64,000 nt of DNA from Blastomonas natatoria (GTDB lineage: Bacteria; Pseudomonadota; Alphaproteobacteria; Sphingomonadales; Sphingomonadaceae), in assembly GCF_003201955.1 (NCBI RefSeq), contig NZ_QJJM01000014.1:1-64000 (forward strand), read 5' to 3'. The notes beneath the pieces were generated by a model that saw only the letters and a list, made by a program, of their open reading frames with translations, was not told the origin of the DNA and ran no database searches. The stretch's first letter is position 1. Each line of letters opens with the position of its first letter. A program made the translations under genes and the position numbers. Below are positions 36,927 to 47,313 of this stretch, piece after piece.

Positions 36927-37601
36927 TCAAACGCCGGCAACGGCATCGCCCACGTTGATGCGCTGGCCGTTGGTGATGATCACCACATCGCCGAGCTTGA
37001 CCTGTTCGAACAGCATCTTGGCGAACGCCGTCGGCACGCCGATGCAGCCGCGCGTGCCATAGCCCCATTCGACATCGCTGCCATGGATCGCGACGCCGTC
37101 ATTGGTCAGCCGCATCATGTACGGCATCGGCGCGTCGTAAAGGTTGGAGACGTGATCGGCATCCTTTTGCGTGATCGGAAAGGCGCCCAGGGGAGTCGGC
37201 TTTTCGGGGGTGCCATAGAGGATGACTGCGACCCCGATCTCGTGCCCGTCGCGGAAGACCGACAGCGTCTGCGCTTCGAGGTCCACGGTGATCAGCAGCG
37301 GTCCGGTGGCGGGCGCGTTGCTTTCGTCCCAATAGTAATTCCCATGGCCGAGCGGGCCATCGATGGTCAGCACGCTCTTGATCGCATAACCCGCCTGCTG
37401 CGGCGTGGTGATAGTCGCATCGGCCTTGGCCAGAACCGGCGCCGGAGCAGCCGCGATCGCCTGCGAGCCCGGCAGCGCCGCGCTTGCTAGTGGCCGGATC
37501 GCAGCATCGCCTGGAGCGCTGGTCAGCATTGCTCCCACCAGCACACCGATTCCCATCAGAATGCCGCCGCCTGCCATCTGCCTTGCCTTGGGCAATTTCA
37601 T
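36927..37601 (-). CDS. L,D-transpeptidase (YkuD domain)
   Basis: A 224-residue envelope protein. An N-terminal signal/anchor (QMAGGGILMGIGVLVGAMLTSAPGDA) precedes the YkuD domain: LLITVDLEAQTLSVFRDGHEIGVAVILYGTPEKPTPLGAFPIT, then His173 in AIHGSD and the catalytic Cys186 in GTRGCIGVP. This is a variant of the usual SHGC[IV]R motif, with Arg replacing the first His and Gly replacing the Arg. It should form or exchange 3-3 peptidoglycan crosslinks or anchor proteins. Start 37601 gives the best signal peptide. Confidence 0.9.
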   Translation of the reverse strand: MKLPKARQMAGGGILMGIGVLVGAMLTSAPGDAAIRPLASAALPGSQAIAAAPAPVLAKADATITTPQQAGYAIKSVLTIDGPLGHGNYYWDESNAPATGPLLITVDLEAQTLSVFRDGHEIGVAVILYGTPEKPTPLGAFPITQKDADHVSNLYDAPMPYMMRLTNDGVAIHGSDVEWGYGTRGCIGVPTAFAKMLFEQVKLGDVVIITNGQRINVGDAVAGV

Positions 37602-37929
37602 CGATCGCTGCTCCCGCCGTCTGCTGCACCAACACCGCATCGGTGCGGCATTTACGAAACGCTAACCAATATGTTGCCGAATCGCCAGTGGCGCAAAAGC
37701 GGCGTCCCCCGCCGGGACGATGGCGGCGAGCCAGGTTAAGCCACAAGGTTACCGCCGCCCCACGGCTGACGGGGGGACACATATGGCTTGCTTTTCGGGC
37801 ACCACGGGAATATATGGCCAGTCATCCCGACATGGTTGCTGAAACTTGACGGGCCGGCGCCTCACAGGGCCGGCACGAACGAGCTTTTGCTGCCCTGCCG
37901 ACAGAGCCATTTCACCAGGAAGCGCCTCC
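37602..37929. other. Divergent intergenic region ahead of the rimP operon
   Basis: About 330 bp between the divergent L,D-transpeptidase and rimP genes. No gene is supported. It should contain the promoter of the large rimP-nusA-infB transcript and that of the transpeptidase. A degenerate NTAA-N7-NTAACC sequence occurs at 37651-37667 with two mismatches. A GC-rich inverted repeat (GGGCCGGC region, ~37848-37873) may form a leader hairpin. Confidence 0.45.
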
Positions 37930-38499
37930 TTGACCGATCTTGCCGCCGTTGCCGCTCTTGTCGAACCCGAAGCCAGCGCGCTCGGCTTCGATCTCGTGCG
38001 CGTGCACCTGTTCGGCGCGGGCGACGATCGCACGCTGCAGATTATGGCCGAGCGGCCGGAGACCGGCCAGCTCAACATCGACGACTGTGCCACGCTCTCG
38101 CGGCGCATTTCGGACGTGTTCGACGCGCTGGAAGAAGCGGGCAAGGACCCGGTGCCCGGTGCCTATCGGCTGGAGGTCAGCTCGCCCGGAATCGACCGGC
38201 CGCTTACCCGGCTCAAGGATTATGGCAGCTGGCTGGGCCATGAGGCGCGGCTGGTGCTGACCGAGGCGGCGCAGGGCCGCAAGCAGCTGACCGGCGACCT
38301 TGTGTCGCTGGAAGGCGAGATGATCACCGTGCAGGACAAGAAGGTCGGCCAAGTCACCGTGCCATTCACCCAGGTGATCAGCGCCAAGCTGATGCTGACC
38401 AACAAGCTGATTGCCGCCACCCGCCCGCTCGATACCAGCGGCGTGGACGACATCGAAGAAATTGACGAAAACGCAGACCTCGAAGAACAGGAAGACTGA
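37930..38499 (+). CDS. rimP: Ribosome maturation factor RimP
   Basis: A 189-residue protein required for 30S subunit maturation. The N-terminal domain is LVEPEASALGFDLVRVHLFGAGDDRTLQIMAERPETGQLNIDDCATLSRRISDVFD, followed by the signature YRLEVSSPGIDRPLTRLKDY and the C-terminal SH3-like domain. An acidic tail (DDIEEIDENADLEEQED) extends the protein. I chose TTG 37930 because the family starts at this point and AGGAAG lies ~10 nt upstream; the in-frame ATG at 37846 adds 28 unrelated residues. First gene of the superoperon. Confidence 0.92.
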   Translation: MTDLAAVAALVEPEASALGFDLVRVHLFGAGDDRTLQIMAERPETGQLNIDDCATLSRRISDVFDALEEAGKDPVPGAYRLEVSSPGIDRPLTRLKDYGSWLGHEARLVLTEAAQGRKQLTGDLVSLEGEMITVQDKKVGQVTVPFTQVISAKLMLTNKLIAATRPLDTSGVDDIEEIDENADLEEQED

Positions 38500-38501
38500 T
38501 C

Positions 38502-40127
38502 ATGGCCAGCGCCATTTCTGCCAACAAGGCTGAACTTCTCGCCATCGCCAACTCGGTGGCGACTGAAAAGATGATCGACAAGGCCATCGTGCTCGAAGCG
38601 ATGGAAGAGGCGATCCAGCGCGCGGCGCGGGCCCGTTACGGCGCAGAGAACGACATCCGCGCCAAGCTCGATCCGGTCAGCGGCGACCTGCGCCTGTGGC
38701 GCGTTGTCGAGGTGGTCGAGACGGTCGAGGACTATTTCAAGCAGGTCGATGTCAAGCAGGCCGAAAAGCTGCAGAAGGGCGCCGTCGTCGGCGACTTCAT
38801 CGTCGATCCGCTGCCGGCCGTGGACCTGGGCCGCATCGACGCGCAGGCCGCCAAGCAGGTGATCTTCCAGAAGGTCCGCGATGCCGAGCGCGAGCGCCAG
38901 TATGACGAGTTCAAGGACCGTGTCGGCGAGATCATCACCGGTGTCGTCAAGTCGGTCGAGTTCGGCCATGTCATCGTCAACCTGGGCCGTGCGGAAGGCG
39001 TGATCCGCCGCGAACAGCAGATCCCGCGCGAAGTCGCCCGCGTTGGCGACCGCATCCGCGCGATCATCCTCAACGTCCGCCGCGAGAACCGTGGTCCGCA
39101 GATCTTCCTGAGCCGCGCGCATCCCGATTTCATGCGCAAGCTGTTCGAGCTGGAAGTGCCGGAAATCTACGACGGCATCATCCAGATCAAGGCCGCGGCG
39201 CGCGATCCGGGCAGCCGCGCGAAGATCGGCGTGATCAGCTATGACAGCTCGATCGATCCGGTCGGCGCGTGCGTCGGCATGAAGGGCAGCCGCGTGCAGG
39301 CGGTCGTGCAGGAAATGCAGGGCGAGAAGATCGACATCATCCCCTGGTCGGAAGACACCGCGACCTTTGTCGTCAACGCACTGCAGCCCGCAACGGTCAG
39401 CCGCGTGGTGATCGACGAGGAAGAAAGCCGCATCGAGGTTGTCGTTCCCGACGATCAGCTGTCGCTCGCCATCGGTCGCCGCGGCCAGAACGTGCGCCTG
39501 GCCAGCCAGCTTACCGGCTCTGCCATCGACATCATGACCGAGGCGGAATCGAGCGAGAAGCGCCAGAAGGAATTCACCGAGCGTTCGGAAATGTTCCAGA
39601 ACGAGCTCGATGTGGACGAAACGCTGTCGCAGCTTCTGGTCGCCGAAGGGTTCAGCGAGCTGGAAGAAGTCGCCTATGTCTCGCCTGAAGAGCTTTCGAG
39701 CATCGAAGGCTTTGACGAGGAACTGGCCGAAGAGCTGCAGAGCCGTGCGCAGGAAGCGCTCGAGCGCCGCGAAGAGGCATCGCGCGAGGAACGTCGCGGT
39801 CTGGGCGTCGAGGATGCGCTGGCCGAGCTGCCGCACCTCACCGAGGCCATGCTGGTGACTTTGGGCAAGGCGGGCATCAAGACGCTCGACGATCTGGCTG
39901 ATCTCGCTACCGACGAGCTGATCGCCAAGAAGCGCACCGAGCAGCGCCGCCGCGACAATTCGGCCAATGCCAACAAGCGGCCCGAGGACAAGGGCGGCGT
40001 TCTCGCCACCTATGGCCTGACCGAAGAGCAGGGCAACGAGATCATCATGGCCGCACGCGCGCACTGGTTCGAGGACGAGGACACGAGTGCAGACGGGGAG
40101 GACGCGCATGCGGAAACTTCCCAATGA
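38502..40127 (+). CDS. nusA: Transcription termination/antitermination protein NusA
   Basis: A 541-residue RNA polymerase-associated factor. It has the N-terminal RNAP-binding domain (ELLAIANSVATEKMIDKAIVLEAMEEAIQRAARARYG), an S1 domain (GEIITGVVKSVEFGHVIVNLGRAEGVIRREQQ), two KH domains (VGACVGMKGSRVQAVVQEM; LAIGRRGQNVRLASQL) and two acidic helix-hairpin-helix repeats near 370-420 and 440-490. It lies 2 bp after rimP and overlaps ylxR by 20 bp. It modulates pausing, termination and rRNA antitermination. Confidence 0.97.
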   Translation: MASAISANKAELLAIANSVATEKMIDKAIVLEAMEEAIQRAARARYGAENDIRAKLDPVSGDLRLWRVVEVVETVEDYFKQVDVKQAEKLQKGAVVGDFIVDPLPAVDLGRIDAQAAKQVIFQKVRDAERERQYDEFKDRVGEIITGVVKSVEFGHVIVNLGRAEGVIRREQQIPREVARVGDRIRAIILNVRRENRGPQIFLSRAHPDFMRKLFELEVPEIYDGIIQIKAAARDPGSRAKIGVISYDSSIDPVGACVGMKGSRVQAVVQEMQGEKIDIIPWSEDTATFVVNALQPATVSRVVIDEEESRIEVVVPDDQLSLAIGRRGQNVRLASQLTGSAIDIMTEAESSEKRQKEFTERSEMFQNELDVDETLSQLLVAEGFSELEEVAYVSPEELSSIEGFDEELAEELQSRAQEALERREEASREERRGLGVEDALAELPHLTEAMLVTLGKAGIKTLDDLADLATDELIAKKRTEQRRRDNSANANKRPEDKGGVLATYGLTEEQGNEIIMAARAHWFEDEDTSADGEDAHAETSQ

Positions 40128-40818
40128 CACGGCCGGTGATCTTCTAACCGACGTTGCCACCGATAGTGCCGCCGACAAGGCGGATGGCCCGATCCGCCGC
40201 TGCATCCTCAGCGGCGAACGGGCGGAGCGTGGCGAACTGATCCGGCTGGCGATCGGCCCTGAGGGCCAGGTCGCGCCCGATGTGCGAGCGCGTGCCCCGG
40301 GGCGCGGCGCCTGGATCGGCGTAACCCGGCCAGAACTGGAAGACGCGATAGCCAGGGGCCGGATGAAGGCGGCGCTCGCGCGTGCCTTCAAGACAGGTCC
40401 CATCGTCGTGCCCGACGACCTGCCCGGCATGATCGAGGAGGCGCTCACCCGCGCGCTGCTCGACCGGCTGGGTCTGGAGGCGCGCTCGGGCACGCTGCTG
40501 ACCGGCTCCGACCGGATTGGTGAAGCGGCGCGGCGCGGCAAGGTGTGGATGCTCCTCCATTCCAGCGACAGCTCGCCCGATGGCAATGCCAAGCTCGATC
40601 AGGCCTGGCGCGTCGGCAGCGACGCCGAGGGCTCGGGCCAGCGCGGGATCGTATTGCCTGTAGACCGCACCCGCCTGTCTGTGGCATTGGGGCGCGACAA
40701 CGCGGTTCATGTGGCGCTGACCGATCAGCGCGCCGCCGCCCGCATTGACCAGTTTCTTGGCCGATTGCTGCATTTCAAAGGGGAGGGGGCCGTGCCCGGC
40801 CCCGGCAAGGCAGTCTAG
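40108..40818 (+). CDS. YlxR (DUF448)-L7Ae-type RNA-binding protein
   Basis: A 236-residue protein. Residues ~25-100 are the YlxR/DUF448 domain (PIRRCILSGERAERGELIRLAIGPEGQVAPDVRARAPGRGAWIGVTRPELEDAIARG). The C-terminal half resembles the L7Ae/L30e fold (DRLGLEARSGTLLTGSDRIGEAARRGKVWMLLHSSDSSPDGNAKLDQA ... LPVDRTRLSVALGRDNAVHVAL). This fusion is common in Alphaproteobacteria between nusA and infB. Its role is probably in ribosome or RNA metabolism. Start ATG 40108 lies inside the nusA 3' end. Confidence 0.88.
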   Translation: MRKLPNDTAGDLLTDVATDSAADKADGPIRRCILSGERAERGELIRLAIGPEGQVAPDVRARAPGRGAWIGVTRPELEDAIARGRMKAALARAFKTGPIVVPDDLPGMIEEALTRALLDRLGLEARSGTLLTGSDRIGEAARRGKVWMLLHSSDSSPDGNAKLDQAWRVGSDAEGSGQRGIVLPVDRTRLSVALGRDNAVHVALTDQRAAARIDQFLGRLLHFKGEGAVPGPGKAV

Positions 40819-40911
40819 CGCGCATTGGCGTGTGCGGATCTGCCCCGCGCGGACCGGCGATGCTCGACGCATCGTCATACGTGAGAATTTATTGAGGATT
40901 GAGTCTGTTCG

Positions 40912-43470
<2,559 letters not shown>

Positions 43471-43525
43471 GGCATGATCCCCGCCGTCCGGTTTCGGTCG
43501 GCGGGGTATCGTGAAGGAAACGATC

Positions 43526-43942
43526 ATGGCCAGGCATAACGATACCAGCCCCGAAGGGCGCTCGGTGCGCGTGCTGCGCGTGGGCGAGCAGGTGCGCCAT
43601 GTGCTGTCCGAACTGCTGACGCGCGGCGAGGTGCATGACGATGTGCTGAGCAGCACCACCGTTTCGGTCACCGAGGTGCGCATGTCGCCCGACCTGCGCC
43701 ACGCAACGGTGTTCGTGAAGCCGCTGCTGGGCAAGGACGAAGAGGTCGTGCTCAAGGCGCTGCGCACCAACACCGCCTATTTCCAGCGCGAGGTCGCCCA
43801 GCGCGTGCGGATGAAATATGCCGCGAAGCTCAAATGGCTGGCCGATGACAGCTTCGACACCGGCAGCCATATCGACCGTCTGCTGAGCGATCCCAAGGTC
43901 GCGCAGGACCTGGGCGGAGATGGCGACGGCGACGACAATTGA
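43526..43942 (+). CDS. rbfA: Ribosome-binding factor A
   Basis: A 138-residue KH-fold 30S maturation factor: [86 protein letters not shown]. It has the usual Asp-rich tail (GGDGDGDDN). ATG 43526 has AAGGA 7 nt upstream; the GTG at 43511 would place that site inside the gene. Confidence 0.95.
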   Translation: MARHNDTSPEGRSVRVLRVGEQVRHVLSELLTRGEVHDDVLSSTTVSVTEVRMSPDLRHATVFVKPLLGKDEEVVLKALRTNTAYFQREVAQRVRMKYAAKLKWLADDSFDTGSHIDRLLSDPKVAQDLGGDGDGDDN

Positions 43943-43973
43943 CGGCTTACAGGGTAAGACGTAAGCTGACCGC

Positions 43974-44243
43974 ATGAACGATATTACCCGCCTCTCCGCC
44001 CAGGGCCAGGTACTGATCCCTCAGGATGTGATCGACCGCCTGCAACTGGCTGAAGGTGAGGCATTTGATGTTCGTGCGCATGGCGACGAGATCATCTTAC
44101 GGCGTTTGTCCAAATCCCCTCGGCGCTCGATCGCCGAAGTCAGACAAAGCCTGCGCGCCATTTATCGGCACAAAGGACCACCGATCCCCATCGAGAAGCT
44201 GAGTTGGTCGCCAGACGTTGACGATCCATCGCTGGATAACTGA
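43974..44243 (+). CDS. AbrB/MazE-type antitoxin (VapB)
   Basis: An 89-residue protein with an N-terminal SpoVT/AbrB swapped-hairpin domain (MNDITRLSAQGQVLIPQDVIDRLQLAEGEAFDVRAHGDEIILRRL). The C-terminal tail (SIAEVRQSLRAIYRHKGPPIPIEKLSW) probably occupies the PIN toxin active site. It lies 11 bp before the PIN-domain gene and 31 bp after rbfA. VapB proteins usually autorepress with the toxin. Confidence 0.88.
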   Translation: MNDITRLSAQGQVLIPQDVIDRLQLAEGEAFDVRAHGDEIILRRLSKSPRRSIAEVRQSLRAIYRHKGPPIPIEKLSWSPDVDDPSLDN

Positions 44244-44254
44244 GACAACGCTCG

Positions 44255-44656
44255 GTGCAGATTTTGGATACTAACGTCCTGGCGCGTTGGTTGTTGAATG
44301 ATGACCCGGTTCAGGCCCAGATTGCCGATGATGCTGCCACCCAACCATTTTTGCTCATATGGACTGTTTTCACTGAACTTGGCTGGGTTCTGGAGAAGGC
44401 CGCCGGAGTGCCAAGGCCAATTGTCGCACAAATGATGGAGCAACTGCTGACCTTTGATAATGCCCATATGGAAAACGCTGCCGCAGTGGAATGGGCCATT
44501 GAAAGATACCGGTTGGGTGCTGATTGGGCGGACATGATGCATCTGGCGGCCGCTCCAGTTGATGCAGACAGCTTTGTCACATTTGACAAGAAGCTGGCGC
44601 GACAAGCAGGTGAGGCCAGTCCGCTTCCGGTCAAACTTCTCAAAAAACCAAGCTGA
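44255..44656 (+). CDS. PIN-domain toxin (VapC)
   Basis: A 133-residue PIN ribonuclease. The acidic residues of the metal site are D5 (ILDTNVLARWLL), E41 (FTELGWVLE), D90/D93 (GADWADMMH) and D111 (FVTFDKKL). With the preceding AbrB-type gene it forms a type II toxin-antitoxin pair whose toxin should cleave tRNA or rRNA. It begins with GTG 44255 and its stop overlaps the tdk start (TGATG), so an accessory pair is coupled into a housekeeping operon. Confidence 0.9.
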   Translation: MQILDTNVLARWLLNDDPVQAQIADDAATQPFLLIWTVFTELGWVLEKAAGVPRPIVAQMMEQLLTFDNAHMENAAAVEWAIERYRLGADWADMMHLAAAPVDADSFVTFDKKLARQAGEASPLPVKLLKKPS

Positions 44657-45231
44657 TGGCCAAGCTCTATTTCTACTACGCCTCGATGAACGCGGGCAAA
44701 TCCTCCACCCTGCTGCAGGCGGCGTTCAACTATGCCGAGCGCGGGATGCGGGCGATGTTGTGGACGGCAGCGTTCGACGATCGATACGGCGCCGGACAGA
44801 TCACCTCGCGCATCGGGCTCAAGGCACCGGCGCATCTGTTCGAGCCCGAGACAGACATTTTCGCGGCGGTGGCGCTGGACCTGGCCTCTGCCCCGCTCGA
44901 TTGCGTGCTGGTCGACGAGGCGCAGTTCCTCACCAAGGCACAGGTCTTCCAGTGCGCGCGGATCTGCGACGAGCTGAAGATTCCGGTGCTCCGCTACGGT
45001 TTGCGCACCGATTTCCAGGCCGAGCTGTTTCCCGGCAGCGCGCAGTTGCTCGCCATCGCGGACCATCTGGTCGAGCTGAAAGCGGTTTGCGAATGCGGCG
45101 CCAAGGCGACGATGAACCTGCGCGTCGACGAAACAGGTCATGCGGTCAAGCAGGGCGCGCAGACCGAGATTGGCGGCAATGACCGCTATATCGCGCTGTG
45201 CCGCAAGCATTTCATGGCGCGCATGGCATGA
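44656..45231 (+). CDS. tdk: Thymidine kinase
   Basis: A 191-residue type II thymidine kinase phosphorylating thymidine for salvage. It has the P-loop FYYASMNAGKSSTLLQAA, the DxxQ-type Walker B region CVLVDEAQFL, the lasso/nucleoside segment LRTDFQAELFPGSAQLLAIADHLVELKAVCECGAKATMNLR, and the second zinc-binding half ALCRKHF. It is coupled to vapC upstream (TGATG) and the GNAT gene downstream (ATGA). Confidence 0.95.
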   Translation: MAKLYFYYASMNAGKSSTLLQAAFNYAERGMRAMLWTAAFDDRYGAGQITSRIGLKAPAHLFEPETDIFAAVALDLASAPLDCVLVDEAQFLTKAQVFQCARICDELKIPVLRYGLRTDFQAELFPGSAQLLAIADHLVELKAVCECGAKATMNLRVDETGHAVKQGAQTEIGGNDRYIALCRKHFMARMA

Positions 45232-45773
45232 GCGCACTGCGCACCGTGTTGATGGACGGCGACCTTCGGCTCGAACCGCTGGCCAACTATCATGTCGAGC
45301 CGCTGCGCGCCGCCTGCGCGCGCGACCAGGATATCTGGAATATCTACCCCGTATCCATGCTGGGCGAGCATTTCGACCGGGCGATGGACGAGTTCCACGG
45401 CACCGATCGGCGCCTACCGCTGGCAGTTCTCTGGCAAGGCAAGCTGATCGGCATGAGCAGCTACATCAACCCGGATGATGCCAACCATATCGTCGAGATC
45501 GGCGGCACCTATATCGAGCCGCGCGCACGCGGTGCTGCGGGCGTCAACACCCGCATGAAGCGGCTGATGATCGACCATGCCTTCGCGCAGGGCTTTACCC
45601 GCATCGAGTTCCGTGTCGATGCGCGCAATCTGCGCAGCCGGGCTGCGGTGCTGAAGCTGGGGGCCATTCACGAGGGCACCTTGCGCCGCAACCGCATCAC
45701 GTGGACGGGCTTTGTCCGCGATACCTGCATCTTCGGGCTGCTGCGCGAAGACTGGGAACGGGCTCGGCCCTGA
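45228..45773 (+). CDS. GNAT family N-acetyltransferase
   Basis: A 181-residue acetyltransferase of the RimJ/RimL-like type (LRLEPLANYHVEPLRAACARDQDIW; EIGGTYIEPRARGAAGVNTRMKRLMIDHAF; RIEFRVDARNLRSRAAVLKLGAIHEGTLRRNRITWTGFVRDTCIFGLL). The end of the domain resembles RimJ/L-like enzymes acting on protein N-termini or amino sugars; the substrate is unknown. ATG 45228 overlaps the tdk stop (ATGA). Confidence 0.88.
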   Translation: MSALRTVLMDGDLRLEPLANYHVEPLRAACARDQDIWNIYPVSMLGEHFDRAMDEFHGTDRRLPLAVLWQGKLIGMSSYINPDDANHIVEIGGTYIEPRARGAAGVNTRMKRLMIDHAFAQGFTRIEFRVDARNLRSRAAVLKLGAIHEGTLRRNRITWTGFVRDTCIFGLLREDWERARP

Positions 45774-45827
45774 CCGCTTGATTTTCGGCATTTGGTCAAG
45801 AGCGCGAACGCTGCTAACGGGCGGCGC

Positions 45828-46817
45828 ATGCACGGATGGATCATTCTCGACAAGCCTTATGGCATGGGCTCGACCGACGCGGTGAGCGCCGTCAAGCGCG
45901 CCTTTCGCCAGGGTGGGTTCGGCAAGGTCAAGGTCGGGCATGGCGGCACGCTCGACCCGCTCGCCACCGGCGTGCTGCCGATCGCGCTGGGCGAAGCGAC
46001 CAAGCTGACCGGCCAGATGCTCAATGGCGACAAGACTTACGATTTCACGATCCGGTTCGGGGTGGAGACCGACACGCTCGACGTCGAGGGCAAGCCGGTA
46101 GCGACAAACGACGTACGGCCGACCCTGACCGAGGTCGAGGCGGTGCTGGCGCGCTTCACCGGCCCGATCGAACAGGTGCCGCCGGCTTTCTCGGCGCTCA
46201 AGGTCGATGGCCAGCGGGCATACGACTTGGCGCGCGCGGGCGAGACGGTGGAACTGGCAGGCCGGGCGGTGACGGTGCATGCGTTGCTTATCCGTCATCC
46301 TGAACTTGTTTCAGGATCCATCGCGCCGCAGCAGCTGAAGCCCCAAGACGCTGGATGGACCCTGAAACAAGTTCAGGGTGACGAGAGGGAGGCAGGTCGA
46401 CAGCCGCTTGAAACCGTCACCCTCACCGCCCATGTCTCCAAGGGCACCTATATCCGCAGCCTCGCACGCGACATCGCGCAGGCGCTGGGCACCGTCGGCC
46501 ATGTGACCATGCTCCGCCGCACCCAGGCCGGGCCGTTCGAGCTCGATCAGGCGATTTCGCTGGACAAACTGGACGAAATCCGCCAAGGCGCGGCCCCAGA
46601 AGACGTAATCTTGCCATTCGAGGCAGGGCTGGCCGACATCCCGGCTCTTGACCTCACTCCCGATCAGGCAAGGCGGCTCCGCATGGGGCAGGTCGTGACC
46701 GGGATTGCCGCACACGATGGGCGTTACTGGGCGCGGGGGAGCGATGATGCTCCGCTCGCGCTGGTATCGCTTTCGGACCACGAGGTCCGCGTGGTGCGCG
46801 GTTTCAACTTTGGATGA
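45828..46817 (+). CDS. truB: tRNA pseudouridine-55 synthase TruB with in-frame repeat insert
   Basis: A 329-residue TruB. The N-terminal motif is GWIILDKPYGMGSTDAVSAVKRAF, the catalytic aspartate lies in GHGGTLDPLATG, and KTYDFTIRFGVETDTLD and QVPPAFSALKVDGQRAYDLARAG follow. The C-terminal RNA-binding part is GTYIRSLARDIAQALGTVGHVTMLRRTQAGPF. Between residues ~156 and 186 the protein has a foreign segment (RHPELVSGS ... TLKQVQGDE) encoded by a palindromic repeat. It lies between core strands before the conserved GTYIRSLARDIA, and the frame is kept, so the enzyme is probably functional with an extra surface loop. ATG 45828 is preferred over TTG 45792. Confidence 0.94.
   Translation: MHGWIILDKPYGMGSTDAVSAVKRAFRQGGFGKVKVGHGGTLDPLATGVLPIALGEATKLTGQMLNGDKTYDFTIRFGVETDTLDVEGKPVATNDVRPTLTEVEAVLARFTGPIEQVPPAFSALKVDGQRAYDLARAGETVELAGRAVTVHALLIRHPELVSGSIAPQQLKPQDAGWTLKQVQGDEREAGRQPLETVTLTAHVSKGTYIRSLARDIAQALGTVGHVTMLRRTQAGPFELDQAISLDKLDEIRQGAAPEDVILPFEAGLADIPALDLTPDQARRLRMGQVVTGIAAHDGRYWARGSDDAPLALVSLSDHEVRVVRGFNFG
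46293..46383. repeat. Palindromic repeat inserted inside truB
   Basis: Two 29-bp arms (46293-46321 and 46355-46383) are inverted copies differing at two positions, with core CTGAACTTGTTTCAGG. The spacer is 33 bp. The element is read through in the truB frame without stops and encodes the peptide seen in many sphingomonad proteins. Transcribed, it could form a long hairpin in the truB mRNA. Confidence 0.9.
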
Positions 46818-46835
46818 TGTTCGAGGAATGAAGAC

Positions 46836-47105
46836 ATGACGATTACCGCAGAGCGCAAGGAAGAAGTGATCAAGGAATATGCGCGCGAAGCCAACGACAC
46901 CGGCTCGCCCGAGGTGCAGGTTGCCATCCTGACCGAGCGCATCAACAATCTGACCGACCACTTCAAGTCGCACCACAAGGACAACCACTCGCGTCGTGGT
47001 CTGCTGATGATGGTCAACAAGCGCCGCTCGCTGCTGGACTATCTGAAGAAGAAGGATCAGGCCCGCTATACCGACCTGATCGGCAAGCTGGGTCTCCGCA
47101 AGTAA
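46836..47105 (+). CDS. rpsO: 30S ribosomal protein S15
   Basis: An 89-residue S15, which binds 16S rRNA helices 20-22. The sequence ([88 protein letters not shown]) has the full family length and the conserved [22 protein letters not shown] and [10 protein letters not shown] blocks. It starts 18 bp after truB and is followed by a strong terminator. Confidence 0.98.
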   Translation: MTITAERKEEVIKEYAREANDTGSPEVQVAILTERINNLTDHFKSHHKDNHSRRGLLMMVNKRRSLLDYLKKKDQARYTDLIGKLGLRK

Positions 47106-47112
47106 GCATTCT

Positions 47113-47142
47113 CGAACGGCCCCCCAGCGGGGCCGTTCGTTT
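47113..47142 (+). terminator. Rho-independent terminator after rpsO
   Basis: CGAACGGCCCC (113-123) pairs perfectly with GGGGCCGTTCG (129-139) across a 5-nt loop and is followed by TTT. It separates rpsO from pnp. Confidence 0.85.
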
Positions 47143-47313
47143 ATCCGCGCCATGAAATTAAAGTGCGCGGTATCCAACGCCCCCTTCCGCAATGAGGCGG
47201 ATCAGGGCGAGCCGGGGCAAGATATGGCCCCGAACCGCGCCAGGCCGGTCAGCCTGGCACCAGAAGAGGCCCCGGTCCGCAATAGGGCGCACCGGGTTCG
47301 ATAAGGAAAATCC

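Noticed and set aside
37651-37667. Fourth CtrA box ahead of the L,D-transpeptidase
   Set aside because: Two mismatches in the conserved half-sites and no clear promoter position; not strong enough to list.
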